From Adiantum capillus-veneris (Eukaryota > Streptophyta > Polypodiopsida > Polypodiales > Pteridaceae): 64,000 nt of DNA. The stretch lies in NCBI GenBank assembly GCA_014529385.2, contig CM043963.1, forward strand, positions 64,968,969 to 65,032,968, read 5' to 3'. Positions 35,125 through 45,436 of the stretch are shown piece after piece; positions within the stretch are counted from its first letter, which is position 1; each line of letters opens with the position of its first letter. The notes below the pieces were generated by a model. That model searched no databases. It worked only from the letters and a program-made list of their open reading frames with translations, and was not told the DNA's origin. The translations under genes and the position numbers were made by a program.

Positions 35125-35793
35125 ATGGTAGGACTGGCAGAACATGGCCCTTCTGCTTTTCATAACATTCCTCTGAACATGGACATGGGCATTTCACACA
35201 TGCAGCGAAACACATATGTCTGCAGTTCCTATGCTACCACTTCAGGATTAAAGTCCCGAATCTTTAGCATGAAGTTGACAAGACATGTTCAAACGCTCTC
35301 AACTCAGACAAGAACATCCAAAGCACAGTGCTGGTCTTGTGGAAGAACCAAATCTGAAAAGGGATTTCTATTATGTCCCTCATGTAATGCTGTCCAGGCT
35401 CCTGATCCAGACATCACTTATTTTGAAATTTTTGACCAGTAAAGTATTTCTCGTGAGATGTCTCTGTAAACATTTTTAGTGTTGATGTGCTTCCCATAAG
35501 GTTTGCATGCATGTCTCTAACAGGGACCAGAAGTTTGAGATGGATTTGAAGGACTTGGAAACCAAGTATAAGAGCTTAATGAAGAGATTGCACCCTGATC
35601 TGACACATGGGAAGTCAACGGTAGTGTTTGTTGTGCTCGATTTATTTTGTCAAATATGTAGTCTCAATGTCTTGAAGTATCTACTTTTTGTTTTCTCAAG
35701 CAGGAAGAAAACGAAAATTATGCTCATTGGTCAGCCCTGGTTACTGCTGCCTATACAGTGCTTTTGAAACCAGTATCAAGGGCAACATACTTG
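35125..35793 (+). CDS. HSCB: HSCB-like J-domain co-chaperone (Fe-S cluster assembly), first three exons
   Basis: HscB delivers the scaffold ISCU with its nascent Fe-S cluster to an Hsp70 in mitochondria. The exons are 35125-35438, 35524-35620 and 35704-35793, with introns of 85 and 83 bp that start GT, end AG and keep phase. The joined product has 167 visible residues. Residues 1-65 are rich in Ser/Thr/Arg and suit a targeting peptide. A zinc-binding CWSC ... CPSC (Cys 69, 72, 84, 87) is followed by the J-domain from about 99, with the HPD triad at 128-130 in KRLHPDLTHGKS and helix IV SALVTAAYTVLLKPVSRATYL. The start chosen is the first in-frame ATG; the frame is open upstream to 34840 without ATG. 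After the donor at 35794 no exon for the C-terminal ISCU-binding helices was found, so the gene is either truncated or continues past a long intron. Confidence 0.88.
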
Positions 35794-36608
35794 GTATGCA
35801 ATGTGCATTTTTCTGTCCCCTCCTTTTTCCTTTCTCTTTCAATAAGGTAACGTGTAAGAATTTTCAATGCACATCATTTGGCTTGTGTATGGATTTATCA
35901 ATGAAATTACACATCCCCATTATAGTTAATAGGCTTCTTTGTGACTATGCCCGGCCCCTGTGGCTTTGTGAGGCTCGTCTTTCCCATGTGTTGTAGGCAG
36001 TCAGGACCCTGCATAATCCTCTTTGCATAGTTGGTTGTACAAGGCACACTCGGTTGCGATAGCTGTTTTGCGGTCAGCTGGTGGCGTCAGCATGTAACCT
36101 AAGACTAATAATATGCCCATTTGTGGTAGCGTACTGTCCAGAATGGGGGAACACGTTGTGTATCTGACCTAGTGTATTTGCAAGTACCTTGAAACCAGTA
36201 TCAAGGGCAACATACTTGGTATGCAATGTGCATTTTTCTGTCCCCTCCTTTTTCCTTTCTCTTTCAATAAGGTAATGTGTAAGAATTTTCAATGCACATC
36301 ATTTGGCTTGTGTATGGATTTATCAATGAAATTACACATCCCCATTATAGTTAATAGGCTTCTTTGTGACTATGCCCGGCCCCGTGTGGCTTTGTGAGGC
36401 TTGTCTTTCCCATGTGGTCGTAGGCAGTCAGGACCCTGCATAATCCTCTTTGCATAGTTGGTCGTACAAGGCACACTCGGTTGCGATAGCTGTTTTGTGG
36501 TCAGCTGGTGGCGTCAGCATGTAACCTAAGACTAATAATATGCCCATTTGTGGTAGTGTATTATCCAGAATGGGGCAACACGTTGTGTATCTGACCTAGT
36601 GTATTTGC
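35766..36608. repeat. Tandem duplication (about 425 bp) containing the end of HSCB exon 3
   Basis: 35766-36181 and 36191-36608 are about 97% identical direct repeats. Each begins with the last 28 bases of HSCB exon 3 (gaaaccagtatcaaggg...) and includes its splice donor, so the second copy (36191-36218) is an exon fragment without an acceptor. A third, diverged piece of the unit end lies at 37257-37318. Confidence 0.93.
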
Positions 36609-37485
36609 CCATCACCTCCGGAGGGTGATAGAAACTCAGCTCGTTGGTTTTGTAGAGTGCGTTCAAAGCATGAATGACCTCTATATAAACCTGCACCTAC
36701 TCTTGGGCACTGACGACGTGAGTAGGGATGTGATAACTGTTGTCCAAGCTATGCATGATAAAGGTGATAATCTTATTCTTCCTGTTTGGACAAGCAGCGA
36801 AGTTGAGATCACATATTGTCAAATTTGGTTCTTTGCTCTTCGTAGGTTTGTAGTAGTATTCATTTTCAATTTCGTATTTAGCTTACCTGAGGATTTAAGA
36901 ATGTGTTTCGTTAGAAGTTGTTGTGTGAAGTTTGATTTCTAGGATTAAGTTTTTAAGATGTCTTATCCGTTTTTTGCTTAAAGTTGAGTACTTGTTTTAA
37001 GCCAAATACGTTGCGTCAACTTATTTTACACATGGCTTTTCTAAAAACATTTTTAAGTTAATAATGTTTTGTTTTATATAGTTTTGTTTCGTAGCAAACA
37101 AAGTGATTTAGTTTGTTTGTTTGTTTGTTTTTGTTTTTCTTTTCTTTTCTTGTGTCCCTTGCTTTTTAAATTTTATGAGTGCTTTATTCCCTCTTATAAT
37201 TCGTGAGTTCAGACTATTCTGAACTTATGAAGGTATATACCTTTCCATGAGGATTAGCGTACTGTCCAAATTGTGGAACATGTGGTGTGTTTGACCGAGT
37301 GCATTCACAGGTACCTTGCCAGGAGGATTTAACTGAAGTGACTTGGATATTTTTAGAGGGCTTCATTCAAAGATTTTATAGACTCATGGTATAACCCACT
37401 TCGAAATCACTTATTAGTGACCCTTTCTGGTATCATATCTGTCAAAGTCGACGATGTGGAAACGTAGAGCAATGGGGAGAAAATA

Positions 37486-37488
<3 letters not shown>
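36609..37488. other. Possible intron or 3' region of HSCB; unrecognised open frame
   Basis: 36625-36942 is open on the plus strand (FVECVQSMNDLYINLHLLLG...), but it matches no family I know and does not look like the HscB C-terminus. The rest is T-rich (gtttgtttgtttg near 37110) and carries a diverged third copy of the 425-bp repeat end at 37257-37318. Confidence 0.4.

Positions 37489-37569
<81 letters not shown>
37489..37569. repeat. (GA)n microsatellite
   Basis: About 80 bp of uninterrupted GA dinucleotides at the edge of an LTR-derived fragment. Confidence 0.97.
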
Positions 37570-37571
<2 letters not shown>

Positions 37572-37790
37572 TTGAACCAACCAACCTTGGCAATGAATTG
37601 ATGATTTACAATGGGGGCAAGTTGGTGCTTATATACTCACCTTAGCAAATTGCCCTACCCAGACTTTGACAAATAAGTAAATTAAATGCCTAAAGCCAAA
37701 ATAAATATTGGGTTCACATTGGGCTATTCACCTGAGATGCTACAACTTTAACACCCTCTTTACACCCCATAGTGGACATATGTAGGAAGA
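37570..37790 (-). repeat. Core-promoter fragment related to LTR family C
   Basis: On the minus strand, tttacttatttgtcaaagtc, gggtagggcaatttg and gagtatataagc match in order the promoter part of LTR C at 39900-39975 and of the inverted copy near 63580-63650. It is a short, diverged LTR relic. Confidence 0.6.
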
Positions 37791-37824
37791 CCAAGTTGAT
37801 GAAGAAGCTACCATGGTATTACAG

Positions 37825-38576
37825 ACTTGGACACTCCAAGCGAGAAATCACATGAATAGAAAGTGCAAAATCTCTGAACTTGACGAGAGAGAGAGAAAAG
37901 AGGAGAGTCGACATCGCGCGGCCAAGTGCTGGGCCAAGACGCACTGCCCCAAAGACTGGCGTCCCTTTCTGGTATTTCTTTATTATTTTGTTCTCAAAAT
38001 ACAGCTCTCCAAGGGTCTAACTCTCTCTGAGACTCTGTGTCTAGATGCTCCCTCAAGAGAAGCCCTCTGGGCACGTCCAAGGGATGCCTAAGAGCAGAGC
38101 CCCAAAAGCATTAGGTTCAAAATCACTTCACCCAAAAGCTGCTGCTCTCAAAAGTACCACGTAAACTGCCCAGCAGCCAGAAGCGCAAAACACGGAAATT
38201 TGTACAGCCTGCCATGTCAGCATCAACATTGCAATTCACGGAATTCGGTACAGCTTGCCACGTCAGCATCAGCAACGCAACTCATGGAAATCTGTATAGC
38301 CTGCCATGTCAGGATGCAAGCGCAATTTACGGAAATCACTTCCAGAGGTCAAGCTTTTGATCTTTAGGGTTTTAGGTCCTAGGGCGCTCCTTAAATTGGT
38401 TCAACAACGCCCTTAAATTGGTTCAACTTGCTGGGTTGGGTTTCAAAAGGTGTTAGGTTTTAAAATCATAACCCCTTATTTTAGGCCTATTGTAAAATTC
38501 TTTTGGGTTCAGTTTCTCCTTGTTCTCTTGGTCGTTTTCCTTTGAGTTGGGCATGCCACGTCATCACTTTATGACA
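37825..38576 (-). mobile_element. LTR of element E (minus strand), related to LTR D
   Basis: The right edge is fixed by ttatgaca at 38576 next to cccccatcttgaaag, which on the minus strand is a polypurine tract followed by TGTCATAAAG. The body shares the gccccaaagactggcg..cctttctggtatttctt module and a gacgtggca-type repeat with LTR D (44752-45436). A second, truncated copy of the family seems to lie at about 39560-39694 (ggtattggccccaaagactgg). The left edge is approximate. Confidence 0.6.
38184..38345. repeat. 46-bp tandem repeat, about 3.5 units, inside LTR E
   Basis: Units begin at 38184, 38231, 38277 and 38322, each with gcaannnacggaaatn(t)gtacagcctgcca. The reverse complement of the same unit occurs twice in LTR D at about 44999-45088, so the array is an ancestral feature of this LTR group. 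Confidence 0.85.
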
Positions 38577-39694
38577 TTCCCCCATCTTGAAAGAATTCAC
38601 CCCCAATTACACTTGCAAAATAGCCATAGATGATAGGACAAAAACTTTCTTCTGTAGACACTTACTCTATGTACTCATGCACTAGACTACACCAATCCAA
38701 CAATTCTACAAAGACATGAGTCCTCGATCAATCACATTTCTGTTGAGGGTCTCATATCAAACCCAACTATTTAGCAATCACATCCAGACCGCGCTGATCT
38801 TTTCACGGATGCCTTGATCTAGTAAATCTTGTTACTATCAGATTCATATCCTTTCTTTTCACATTTCAATTAAGCAAACCATGCCCATGATCGTCCTCAC
38901 AAGAAGGTACATCCATATAGCATGTAGTTCACAAAATCACACACTTAGTTCACATTGAACATCGTGTTTCAATCATTCAATCTAGCCATCTCATTCTATC
39001 CAGAACTCTTGATGCACCTAGATCACTGTGCAGCCATCTCATCCTTTCGGAACTCTTGATGCACTCACAACAATATCCAGTCATCTCGTCCAGATAGACA
39101 TCTTGATGCACTAGAATCTCATTTTGTTCACATTCAGTTCTCATTTACTTAGCCATCAAATCTACATCTCGTTGATCTCTAACAGATGTCAAGTTGCACA
39201 AAGTTCAAATCATTCATCAGACAAAATTCTGCAAACATTTCATCTTTCTCTACATGTCTCTAACAATACACACAGGAAAGAGCACATGTCTTCAATTTAA
39301 TCAAGAAAATTTCCAATTCAGTGCACATTTCATAAAGTCATTCCGCAATATACTGTCAACCTGTCAGTACCCCTAAGGGGCCCTAACATCTCAAAAGAAA
39401 TTAGTAACTTTATTCAATCTAGGCAATCCATGACAAAGGAGTGGAGTTGCTCCCTTCTTGTGCAATCCGCACGATGGCACCATATTGAACTTGTTGATTC
39501 ATTGGTAACTTTTGGCATAGACACTGCTAATAATCCAAAAGCTTCAAGGTACAGCTCTGTAATGGACTAGGACACCCCAAGTCAAGAATCTACTGCGACA
39601 CGACAGGAATTTACTTTAAAACAGTTCACAATTAGATTCGACACCGGCCCGACGGAATTTCGTGCCAAGAGGTATTGGCCCCAAAGACTGGCCA
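38577..39694 (-). other. Internal remnant of element E
   Basis: No coding motif was readable on either strand. 38982-39115 contains three degenerate copies of a unit with ccatctcatcc...aactcttgatgcact. The right part (39560-39694) returns to LTR E/D-like sequence and is cut off where LTR C begins. Confidence 0.45.
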
Positions 39695-40872
39695 AGCTAC
39701 AAGGGTTCAGTTCAGTTCAATCAGCTTAGGAATAGGAAGTGTTTTGGCACTTTTGTGAGTGTGTTTGCAGATCGTGCATGTCCAGACACTTAGAGTAGAT
39801 GCATATCCTCTGGTTGCACACATCCTAATCATCAGTAGTACCATCAGATTTCATCAAGAGCATTTTACAGTGCACAGAACCTATTTTTCCTATTTTAGCC
39901 ATTTTTCACTTATTAAAAATGGTGACTTTGTTGGGAAACTAGGTAGGGCAATTTGGCCAAGTCAATATATAAGAAAAGCTAGCGCTAGCACTTTTTGGCG
40001 GAAGAAGCAGCAGGAACCAAGTGTTCAACATGCACCTTCTCAGCAAAGCCCCCCCCCCCCCCGACAGGCAACCTAGCGTTTTCAGCCAACAAGAACCAAC
40101 GTTTTTAGCATTTGCAGATCAGCCCAACGTTTTGCAACTTGCAGATCAGCCTGGCGACAACATAGCACAGCAAGATCCATAGCGTTTTTGCATCAGACTT
40201 CAGATCAGCCCTAGCATTTTTGGGACAGCAGAATACCTAGCGTTTTGCAGATTCCCAGCGGTAGAACACCCAGTAGCATCAGCGTTTTGCATTTGCAGCA
40301 GATAGATTCAACAGAACAGCCCCCAAACCTCGCAGATCTCTCCTTCCCGCAGCAGATCCTCGCCGCACGGTCAGATCAACCAGTGTTTGCAGATTCAGCC
40401 CGCTATTCGCAGATTTCAGCATTTACGTTTTCAGCTTGTCGTCGTGGCATCGTTGTCATCGCCGTTGTCACCGACATAGAGTTAGAATTCAGCAGATACA
40501 AGATTTGGAGATTTCAACCCTTAGCCTTTTCAGTTTTCAGTCCGTCTCGTCCTCGTCCTCATCGTCGTCGACATCGTTGGCAAGTCCATTGCATTGTAGA
40601 GATTTGTGCAATCAATAGTAGACCGTTCTCGCCATAGAGAGTGGGGCTTTCGGAGGAAGGTTTGACAACATTCTGATGTCGTATTCTTCTCTCTCTATCT
40701 CTCAGTCTCAACACCTTCATTCACAGTGTTTACCACTTTGTTTGTGATCACTTGCACTCTCTTACTAAAGAAACGGAAGGCTTTCCCTTCCGTAAGTAAA
40801 AGGAACCCTTGAGCACAGTTCGGAGCACTCATCTTGAGCAAAGTTCAACATTCACTTCCGCTCCACCTTACA
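39695..40872 (+). repeat. LTR C, plus-strand copy (5' LTR)
   Basis: It aligns through most of its length with the reverse complement of 62787-63909. Shared blocks are gatgcatatcctct, the promoter gggcaatttgg...atatataag at 39945-39972, a tagcgttttcag-type degenerate array (40068-40440), a C-run at 40049-40062, a stretch tctctctatctctcagtctc and the end ccaccttaca at 40872. It lacks the first ~60 bp present in the other copy. Confidence 0.85.
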
Positions 40873-41351
40873 TTGGGATCAAAGCTTTGGCAGTGTTCTA
40901 TATCACTCAAGGAAAGAACCCTCAAGGAAAGAACCACAAGATTTTTTTTTCGCTTGTTGCGGTCGCAGGTAACCCAAGCCCTCTTGGGCGTGTTGATTCC
41001 TAATCGTGTTTTGAAGAGTGACAGGAAACCCAAGAAAGAAGGGCTTGTCCAGCCTCCCCTTGTTTCTCTTTTGACTCATTGAGAGCGGACTGTGCACTTA
41101 GCGGCCGGCCAATCGACGTGAGGTGGGAAAAAGCAACCTTGGTGTGAGCGCAAGACCGCCAAGGGGTGCGTCCGCGGGAAAGAGAAGAGCTCGGGTAAGA
41201 GAAGATCCTTCTCTAACACAGATTGCAAGCTACAGAAGAACTTAAGAACCTCAAGACTCAAGACCCTCAAGAACCTCAAGAAACCAAGACCCACAAGAAC
41301 CCAAGTTCCTCATGAACTTAAGAACCCAAGACTTCAGTCACGCGAAGCGGA

Positions 41352-41768
41352 ATGGATACTTCGCATGAAGGTGGTGGGCATGGAAGTGGCAAAGAAGAAT
41401 TTTCCCCACTAGGAGGTTTTTCCGACCCTCCCTCTTCACCATCTACGCCAAGGATTGCACCAAATCCTATGGAGGCTTTGGTCAAGACAATGATGGACAT
41501 GATGAGACAACAAGAAGTGTGGCGTGAAGAAAGAAAAGCAGAATTGGATCATGAACACGAAGAAAGAATGGCAGCCTTAGAGCGTGAGCACGAGCAAGCA
41601 CGCTTGGCAGCCGAAGAAAGACGGTTAGAGCGTGAAGCGCAGAGAGACCAACGCATGCAAGAGTTGGTCCTACTCTTTTCTAATGTGCAGGCGAAGATTG
41701 AACAGAATCAGGAGAAGGAGACTCTCAGAGTCCTTGCTTCTTCAAAGCATGACACATGGTTTGCATGA
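41352..41768 (+). CDS. Element C ORF1, coiled-coil protein
   Basis: 138 codons from an ATG 480 bp after the LTR. A low-complexity N-terminus (SPLGGFSDPPSSPSTP) is followed by MEALVKTMMDMMRQQEVWREERK and a highly charged helix rich in Glu, Arg and Ala (EEERMAALEREHEQARLA) with coiled-coil character. This organisation resembles the N-terminus of some plant gypsy Gag proteins, but no CCHC knuckle is present. It overlaps ORF2 by 137 bp in a different frame, so the two may be one protein split by a frameshift. Confidence 0.65.
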   Translation: MDTSHEGGGHGSGKEEFSPLGGFSDPPSSPSTPRIAPNPMEALVKTMMDMMRQQEVWREERKAELDHEHEERMAALEREHEQARLAAEERRLEREAQRDQRMQELVLLFSNVQAKIEQNQEKETLRVLASSKHDTWFA

Positions 41769-42639
41769 TCAAGATGTGATTATTCATGAGCATGATGATT
41801 TGCATGATCAAGATGTGATTATTCACGAGCATGATGATTTGCAAGATAAAGCTGTGATTGTTCACAAGGATGATGATTCAGTTGATGCTTTTTCTAGTGA
41901 TGCTAACCTCATTGCAGAATCGGTCAATCACAAAGAACCGATCTTGGCTCTCGAGCCTAGATTTAAAGAACTCCCACATGAAGTATTATGTGTTCAAATG
42001 ATTAGTCAACACGCATTGTTGGAGTGTTTCTTTCGTGATGGTTTCCTGTATTTTAGTCACCATCATTATGTGGTTCCTTTTCATAGGCATGCCATATTGT
42101 ACGATGAACACGATTCACTCATGAATGAGCATAGATCTATACGGATTACTCATGAAAAGATGAAATGTTTGCATTTAAGGAATTCACATTCCATGTCTCT
42201 TCCTTGGCATGACTCAGTCTCAGAAAGAGCACAAGAAAGAATTGAATTGCCACAGTTGATAGATTTAGATCAAAAGACAAGTTTCGAATCCATTGTTTGC
42301 GTGTGTTTGATGAATGGTTTAGCACTCCGTCTCTTTGTTCATTTACATTGCATGCACAGTCTTTTAGGAAGACTAGAATTTTTCCAGTCACTTTACATGG
42401 AATGGGTATGTTCATGTTTTTGTGTTGAAAGTGGTTTTTTTAAGGAATTTTCATCTTCGGAGATTCTTGAAGAAGGTGGACCTACGTCCATAGACAAAGT
42501 TGAACCATTGAAGGATCCACAAATGACTTTGTGTTGCTTTCGGTGCGGCCCAAAGAAGCAAGCGTTACAAACCTTTATGAAGTTCAAGTATCGCACGACC
42601 CACACATCGGAGTGGCTCGGCGAAGAGTCCTTTCTATGA
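41632..42639 (+). CDS. Element C ORF2, His/Asp-repeat protein of unknown function
   Basis: An open frame of 335 codons, of which the real protein probably begins near 41760 after a shift from ORF1. It starts with three copies of HDQDVIIHEHDDL (39-bp DNA repeat, 41764-41880), followed by an unfamiliar segment containing His- and Cys-rich phrases (FYFSHHHYVVPFHRHA; CVCLMNGLALRLFVHLHCMH; CCFRCGPKKQ). It runs to within 75 bp of the polypurine tract. It has no RT, protease or integrase motif. Length and lack of stops suggest recent selection or a young copy. I do not recognise the family. Confidence 0.6.
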   Translation: MKRRETNACKSWSYSFLMCRRRLNRIRRRRLSESLLLQSMTHGLHDQDVIIHEHDDLHDQDVIIHEHDDLQDKAVIVHKDDDSVDAFSSDANLIAESVNHKEPILALEPRFKELPHEVLCVQMISQHALLECFFRDGFLYFSHHHYVVPFHRHAILYDEHDSLMNEHRSIRITHEKMKCLHLRNSHSMSLPWHDSVSERAQERIELPQLIDLDQKTSFESIVCVCLMNGLALRLFVHLHCMHSLLGRLEFFQSLYMEWVCSCFCVESGFFKEFSSSEILEEGGPTSIDKVEPLKDPQMTLCCFRCGPKKQALQTFMKFKYRTTHTSEWLGEESFL

Positions 42640-43359
42640 TTTTGGACGCCGTTGGCGATCTCCCTCGACGCCTACAGTTCGGTACCAGTACCTCACTTTA
42701 AAAAGGAGGAGATGGCACATCCAACCCTATATGTACATGGACAAGCTACTTCATGACAAGGGTTCAGTTCAGTTCAATCAGCTTAGGAATAGGAAGTGTT
42801 CTGGTACTATTGTGAGTGTTCGCAGACCGTGCATGTCGAGACACTTAAGAGTAGATGCATATCCTCTGGTTGCACACAACCTGATCATCAACAGTCTGGC
42901 ATGCTTCCTTGCGGCAAAGGTGCAGAGTCTGGAGTACCGGCTTATACTGAGTTGATGCAATATAAAGAAATACTGAAAGGGGCGCCAAGGTTTGGGGCCA
43001 AAACTCTCTGGGGTGGAATTCCGCCACTCCATGTCGCGTGTCGTCTCTCTCTTTCAATTCAATTGTTATTGAAGTGCTAAAAGTTTGTTCAGTCTGTTCT
43101 TTTCTATTGGCACGTGGTGCTCGTCTTGTGACAGTGGTATCAAAGCATCAGGCGTGTGCTTTTCTGAAAGCATATCGGTCCTACATAAGAGCAAATAGAG
43201 CTATTGGATTTTGATTTGAGGTATCTTCGCCCTCCAACCCGGACGTATTAGCCACTCCCACCCTTACTTCATCGCGCATCGGGTGCGCTCCCGTCTTCAC
43301 CGCTCATGTCTTAAAGGAAATAGGCCATTAAGATCACTTGCAAGAGAAGGATCCAAGAT

Positions 43360-43596
43360 TTGTTTCGAGTCACTGTTTTTCTCAAAAGCAGTGCCATGCA
43401 GATGTTGGTGTTTATAGCTACCAAGCAACACACTCCAAGGACTTGGCAAGCTTTCGAGAAAACTTTTGCCCGAAGTTATATGGTTTATGACATCTTCCTT
43501 CGGAGTGCAACTTCTGTCAGAGTGGGGTATCCTGAAATGCTTGCCAAGGAAACCCTAGCAGATTATAACTTGAAGTTTCTCGACATCTCCCAGTAG
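43360..43596 (+). pseudogene. Element D Gag-like fragment
   Basis: 79 codons with TWQAFEKTFARSYMVYD and ETLADYNLKFLDI, similar in pattern to the capsid core of plant gypsy Gag (W.AF...F...Y). It starts with an ATG but lacks an N-terminus and the zinc knuckle, and a TAG follows at once. A short further frame (43597-43953) has no motif. Confidence 0.5.
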
Positions 43597-44007
43597 ATGT
43601 CTCTTCACGATCAGATGACCTTGGAGGTCCAGTGCGATTGCTATCTTGGGACTACCATCGCCGCCAAAGAAACACTTTGTCCGATAGCTGATGGATCATG
43701 CTGTGCTCGGCTACGACCCTATGGGATGAACCTAACCCTAATTTTTGGTGCAAGTTTCAGGATGGAAAGTCAGTCGACTTTTCGAGCTCGACTGATGTCG
43801 AAATTGCTTTTTAAGTTTGAAATCTGTTTGAGAACTTGTTTGGTGATCCTGTTTGGAATTTGTTTGAAATGGATGGTATCTGTTTTGAACCTGTCTTGGT
43901 GCCGATTTGAATTGTTTGACTCTGGTTTTAGTACTGGTTTCAATGATTGGTGATTTTACTCCCGGGTGGAGTAGTGAGAAATTATGTTTGAGAATGCTTG
44001 TTCATAC

Positions 44008-44342
44008 TCATGGCTCGGACGCTTGTGGGGGGAGTATTGAATGATTGAAAAGTGATGTTTTTTTTTTTACTCATGGCTCGGACCCTTGTGGTTATTTACG
44101 GGGGGAGTATTGTTGTTGTGACTCGCGGCCCGGACTTGGATGGTTATGCGGGAGGAGTATTAAGAAGTCTGAGCAGTGGTTACTCTCAGCACCTCCAAAC
44201 GATGGAGGCTGTGGTCTGGGGGGCGTTTGGTTGTAAAAGGCCTCTATATCTCCCGGCCCGGACCTTTTTAGGTAATGCGGGAGGAGCGATGAGGGAGTCA
44301 ATATCTCCCGGCCCGGACCTTGTTAGGTTATGCGGGAGAAGT
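44008..44342. repeat. Array of five stem-loop repeats in element D
   Basis: Units at 44008, 44070, 44122, 44250 and 44305 share ctc(c/a)(c/t)ggc(c/t)cggac..ttgt(t)aggttatg followed by cgggag(g)ag. In the later units the ends ctcccg and cgggag are inverted repeats around a ~22-nt loop. The first two have lost pairing bases (ctcatgg). Confidence 0.75.
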
Positions 44343-44560
44343 GTTCATCGGTGACTTTATGTTTCTATGTCTTGTAACATGCATATGTGAGCATTTGTTT
44401 TGCATTGTAATGTGCCAATTACTGAATATTCCTAATTGGATGAGATTGCTTGGGTATGTAATTTTAGTGCATCAAAACACCCGTGGAAGATCAGTACGGT
44501 CTGGGTGTGATGGCTGATTTTACTATGCCAGAATATCAAGAGTTCCAATCTGGAAGAAAG

Positions 44561-44655
44561 GATAAGCTAACTCCTTGATCAAAACAGCCGAGAGGAGAAG
44601 CTAACTCCTTGATCAAAAGAGTAGAAAGGAGAAGCTAACTCCTTAATAAAAAGAG
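44561..44655. repeat. Degenerate tandem repeat, three units of about 36 bp
   Basis: Units share aagctaactccttgatcaaaa(g/c)ag and start at 44563, 44599 and 44632. They lie just before the polypurine tract of element D. Confidence 0.85.
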
Positions 44656-44751
44656 CAAACTGATTGTCCCTCTGAAATTTTTGAGCTAACTTGAGTTGTT
44701 TTGTAGATATGTTGTAATCGCAGACGATTACTCTCTTTCAAGAAGGGGAGA

Positions 44752-44918
44752 TGTAATAAATTGCTGACGTGTCCTGAAGAAGGGAGCCAACTTGAAGATG
44801 CCGGCCGAAGGGCCTAAACCCTAAGAAGAACAAGTAACAGAAGAAGAAGTCCTACCAACTTATGGGGACCCCGTCTGATGGGGCTCCAAGTGACAAAGGA
44901 TTAAAATAAAGCAGGACC

Positions 44919-44970
<52 letters not shown>

Positions 44971-45436
44971 GATGACGTGGCAGATTTTCAAAAATTGCGC
45001 TGACATGATGACGTGGTAGGCTGTACGGATTTCTGCGTTTTGCACTGGCTGATGACGTGGCAAGCTGTATGGATTTCCGTGATTTATGTTGGCAGCTTTT
45101 TGGCTTTGCTTTTGGACCAGATGCTTTTAAGTTTGAAGGCTTTTTACTGTAAACTGCTTTTTAGGCCAAGGGCCTTTAAATATGAGGTTAGGGCTCATTC
45201 TCTGGCATGCTTCCTGGCGAAGGTGCAGAGTCTGGAGTACCGGCTTGTACTGAGTTGATGCGATATAAGAAAATACCGAAAGGGGCGCCAAGGTTTGGGG
45301 CCAATACTCTCTGGGGTGGAATTCCGCCACTCCGTGTCGGGTGTCGTCTCTCTCTTTCAATTCAATTGTTATTGAAATGCTAAAAGTCTGTTCAGTTTGT
45401 TCTTTTCGATTGGCACGTGGTGCCCGTCTTGTGACA
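44752..45436 (+). repeat. LTR D, 3' copy
   Basis: 685 bp from TGTAATAAATTGCTGACG to cttgtgaca. It includes (CA)n at 44921-44966, two gatgacgtggca...ctgtanggattt repeats and a promoter-like cgatataagaaaataccgaaaggggcgcc at 45261-45290. The latter is shared with LTRs B and E. Confidence 0.85.

Larger units (their letters stand above)
39695..42892 (+). mobile_element. Non-autonomous LTR element C
   Basis: A 5' LTR (39695-40872, left end truncated) is followed by a primer-binding-like ttgggatcaaagc (40873), a 480-bp leader, two overlapping ORFs (41352-42639), a polypurine tract (aaaaaggaggaga, 42702-42714) and a 3' LTR start (TGGCACATCCAAC, 42715) that breaks off at 42892. The LTR identity is confirmed by an inverted copy at 62787-63909 with the same internal order. 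There is no protease, RT or integrase, so the element would have depended on an autonomous partner. The 3' LTR break coincides with the start of element D. Confidence 0.8.
42893..45436 (+). mobile_element. Short LTR element D (gag-only, non-autonomous)
   Basis: A truncated 5' LTR (42893-43133) is followed by the primer binding site TGGTATCAAAGC (43135). The 1.6-kb internal region has one small Gag-like frame, a stem-loop repeat array and a 36-bp repeat. A polypurine tract aagaaggggaga (44740-44751) precedes the 3' LTR 44752-45436. The two LTR parts share tctggcatgcttcc...cttgtgaca. There is no pol. The 5' LTR begins exactly where the 3' LTR of element C stops, so the pair is a recombination product rather than a clean insertion. 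Confidence 0.8.

Noticed and set aside
36625-36942. Possible HSCB C-terminal exon
   Set aside because: The translated sequence lacks the expected acidic start (for example D-P-E/D-L-L-M-E-I) and helical pattern of the ISCU-binding domain, and there is no obvious acceptor in phase.
44860-45063. Minus-strand frame with a Cys-Val run
   Set aside because: Created by the (CA)n repeat at 44921-44966.
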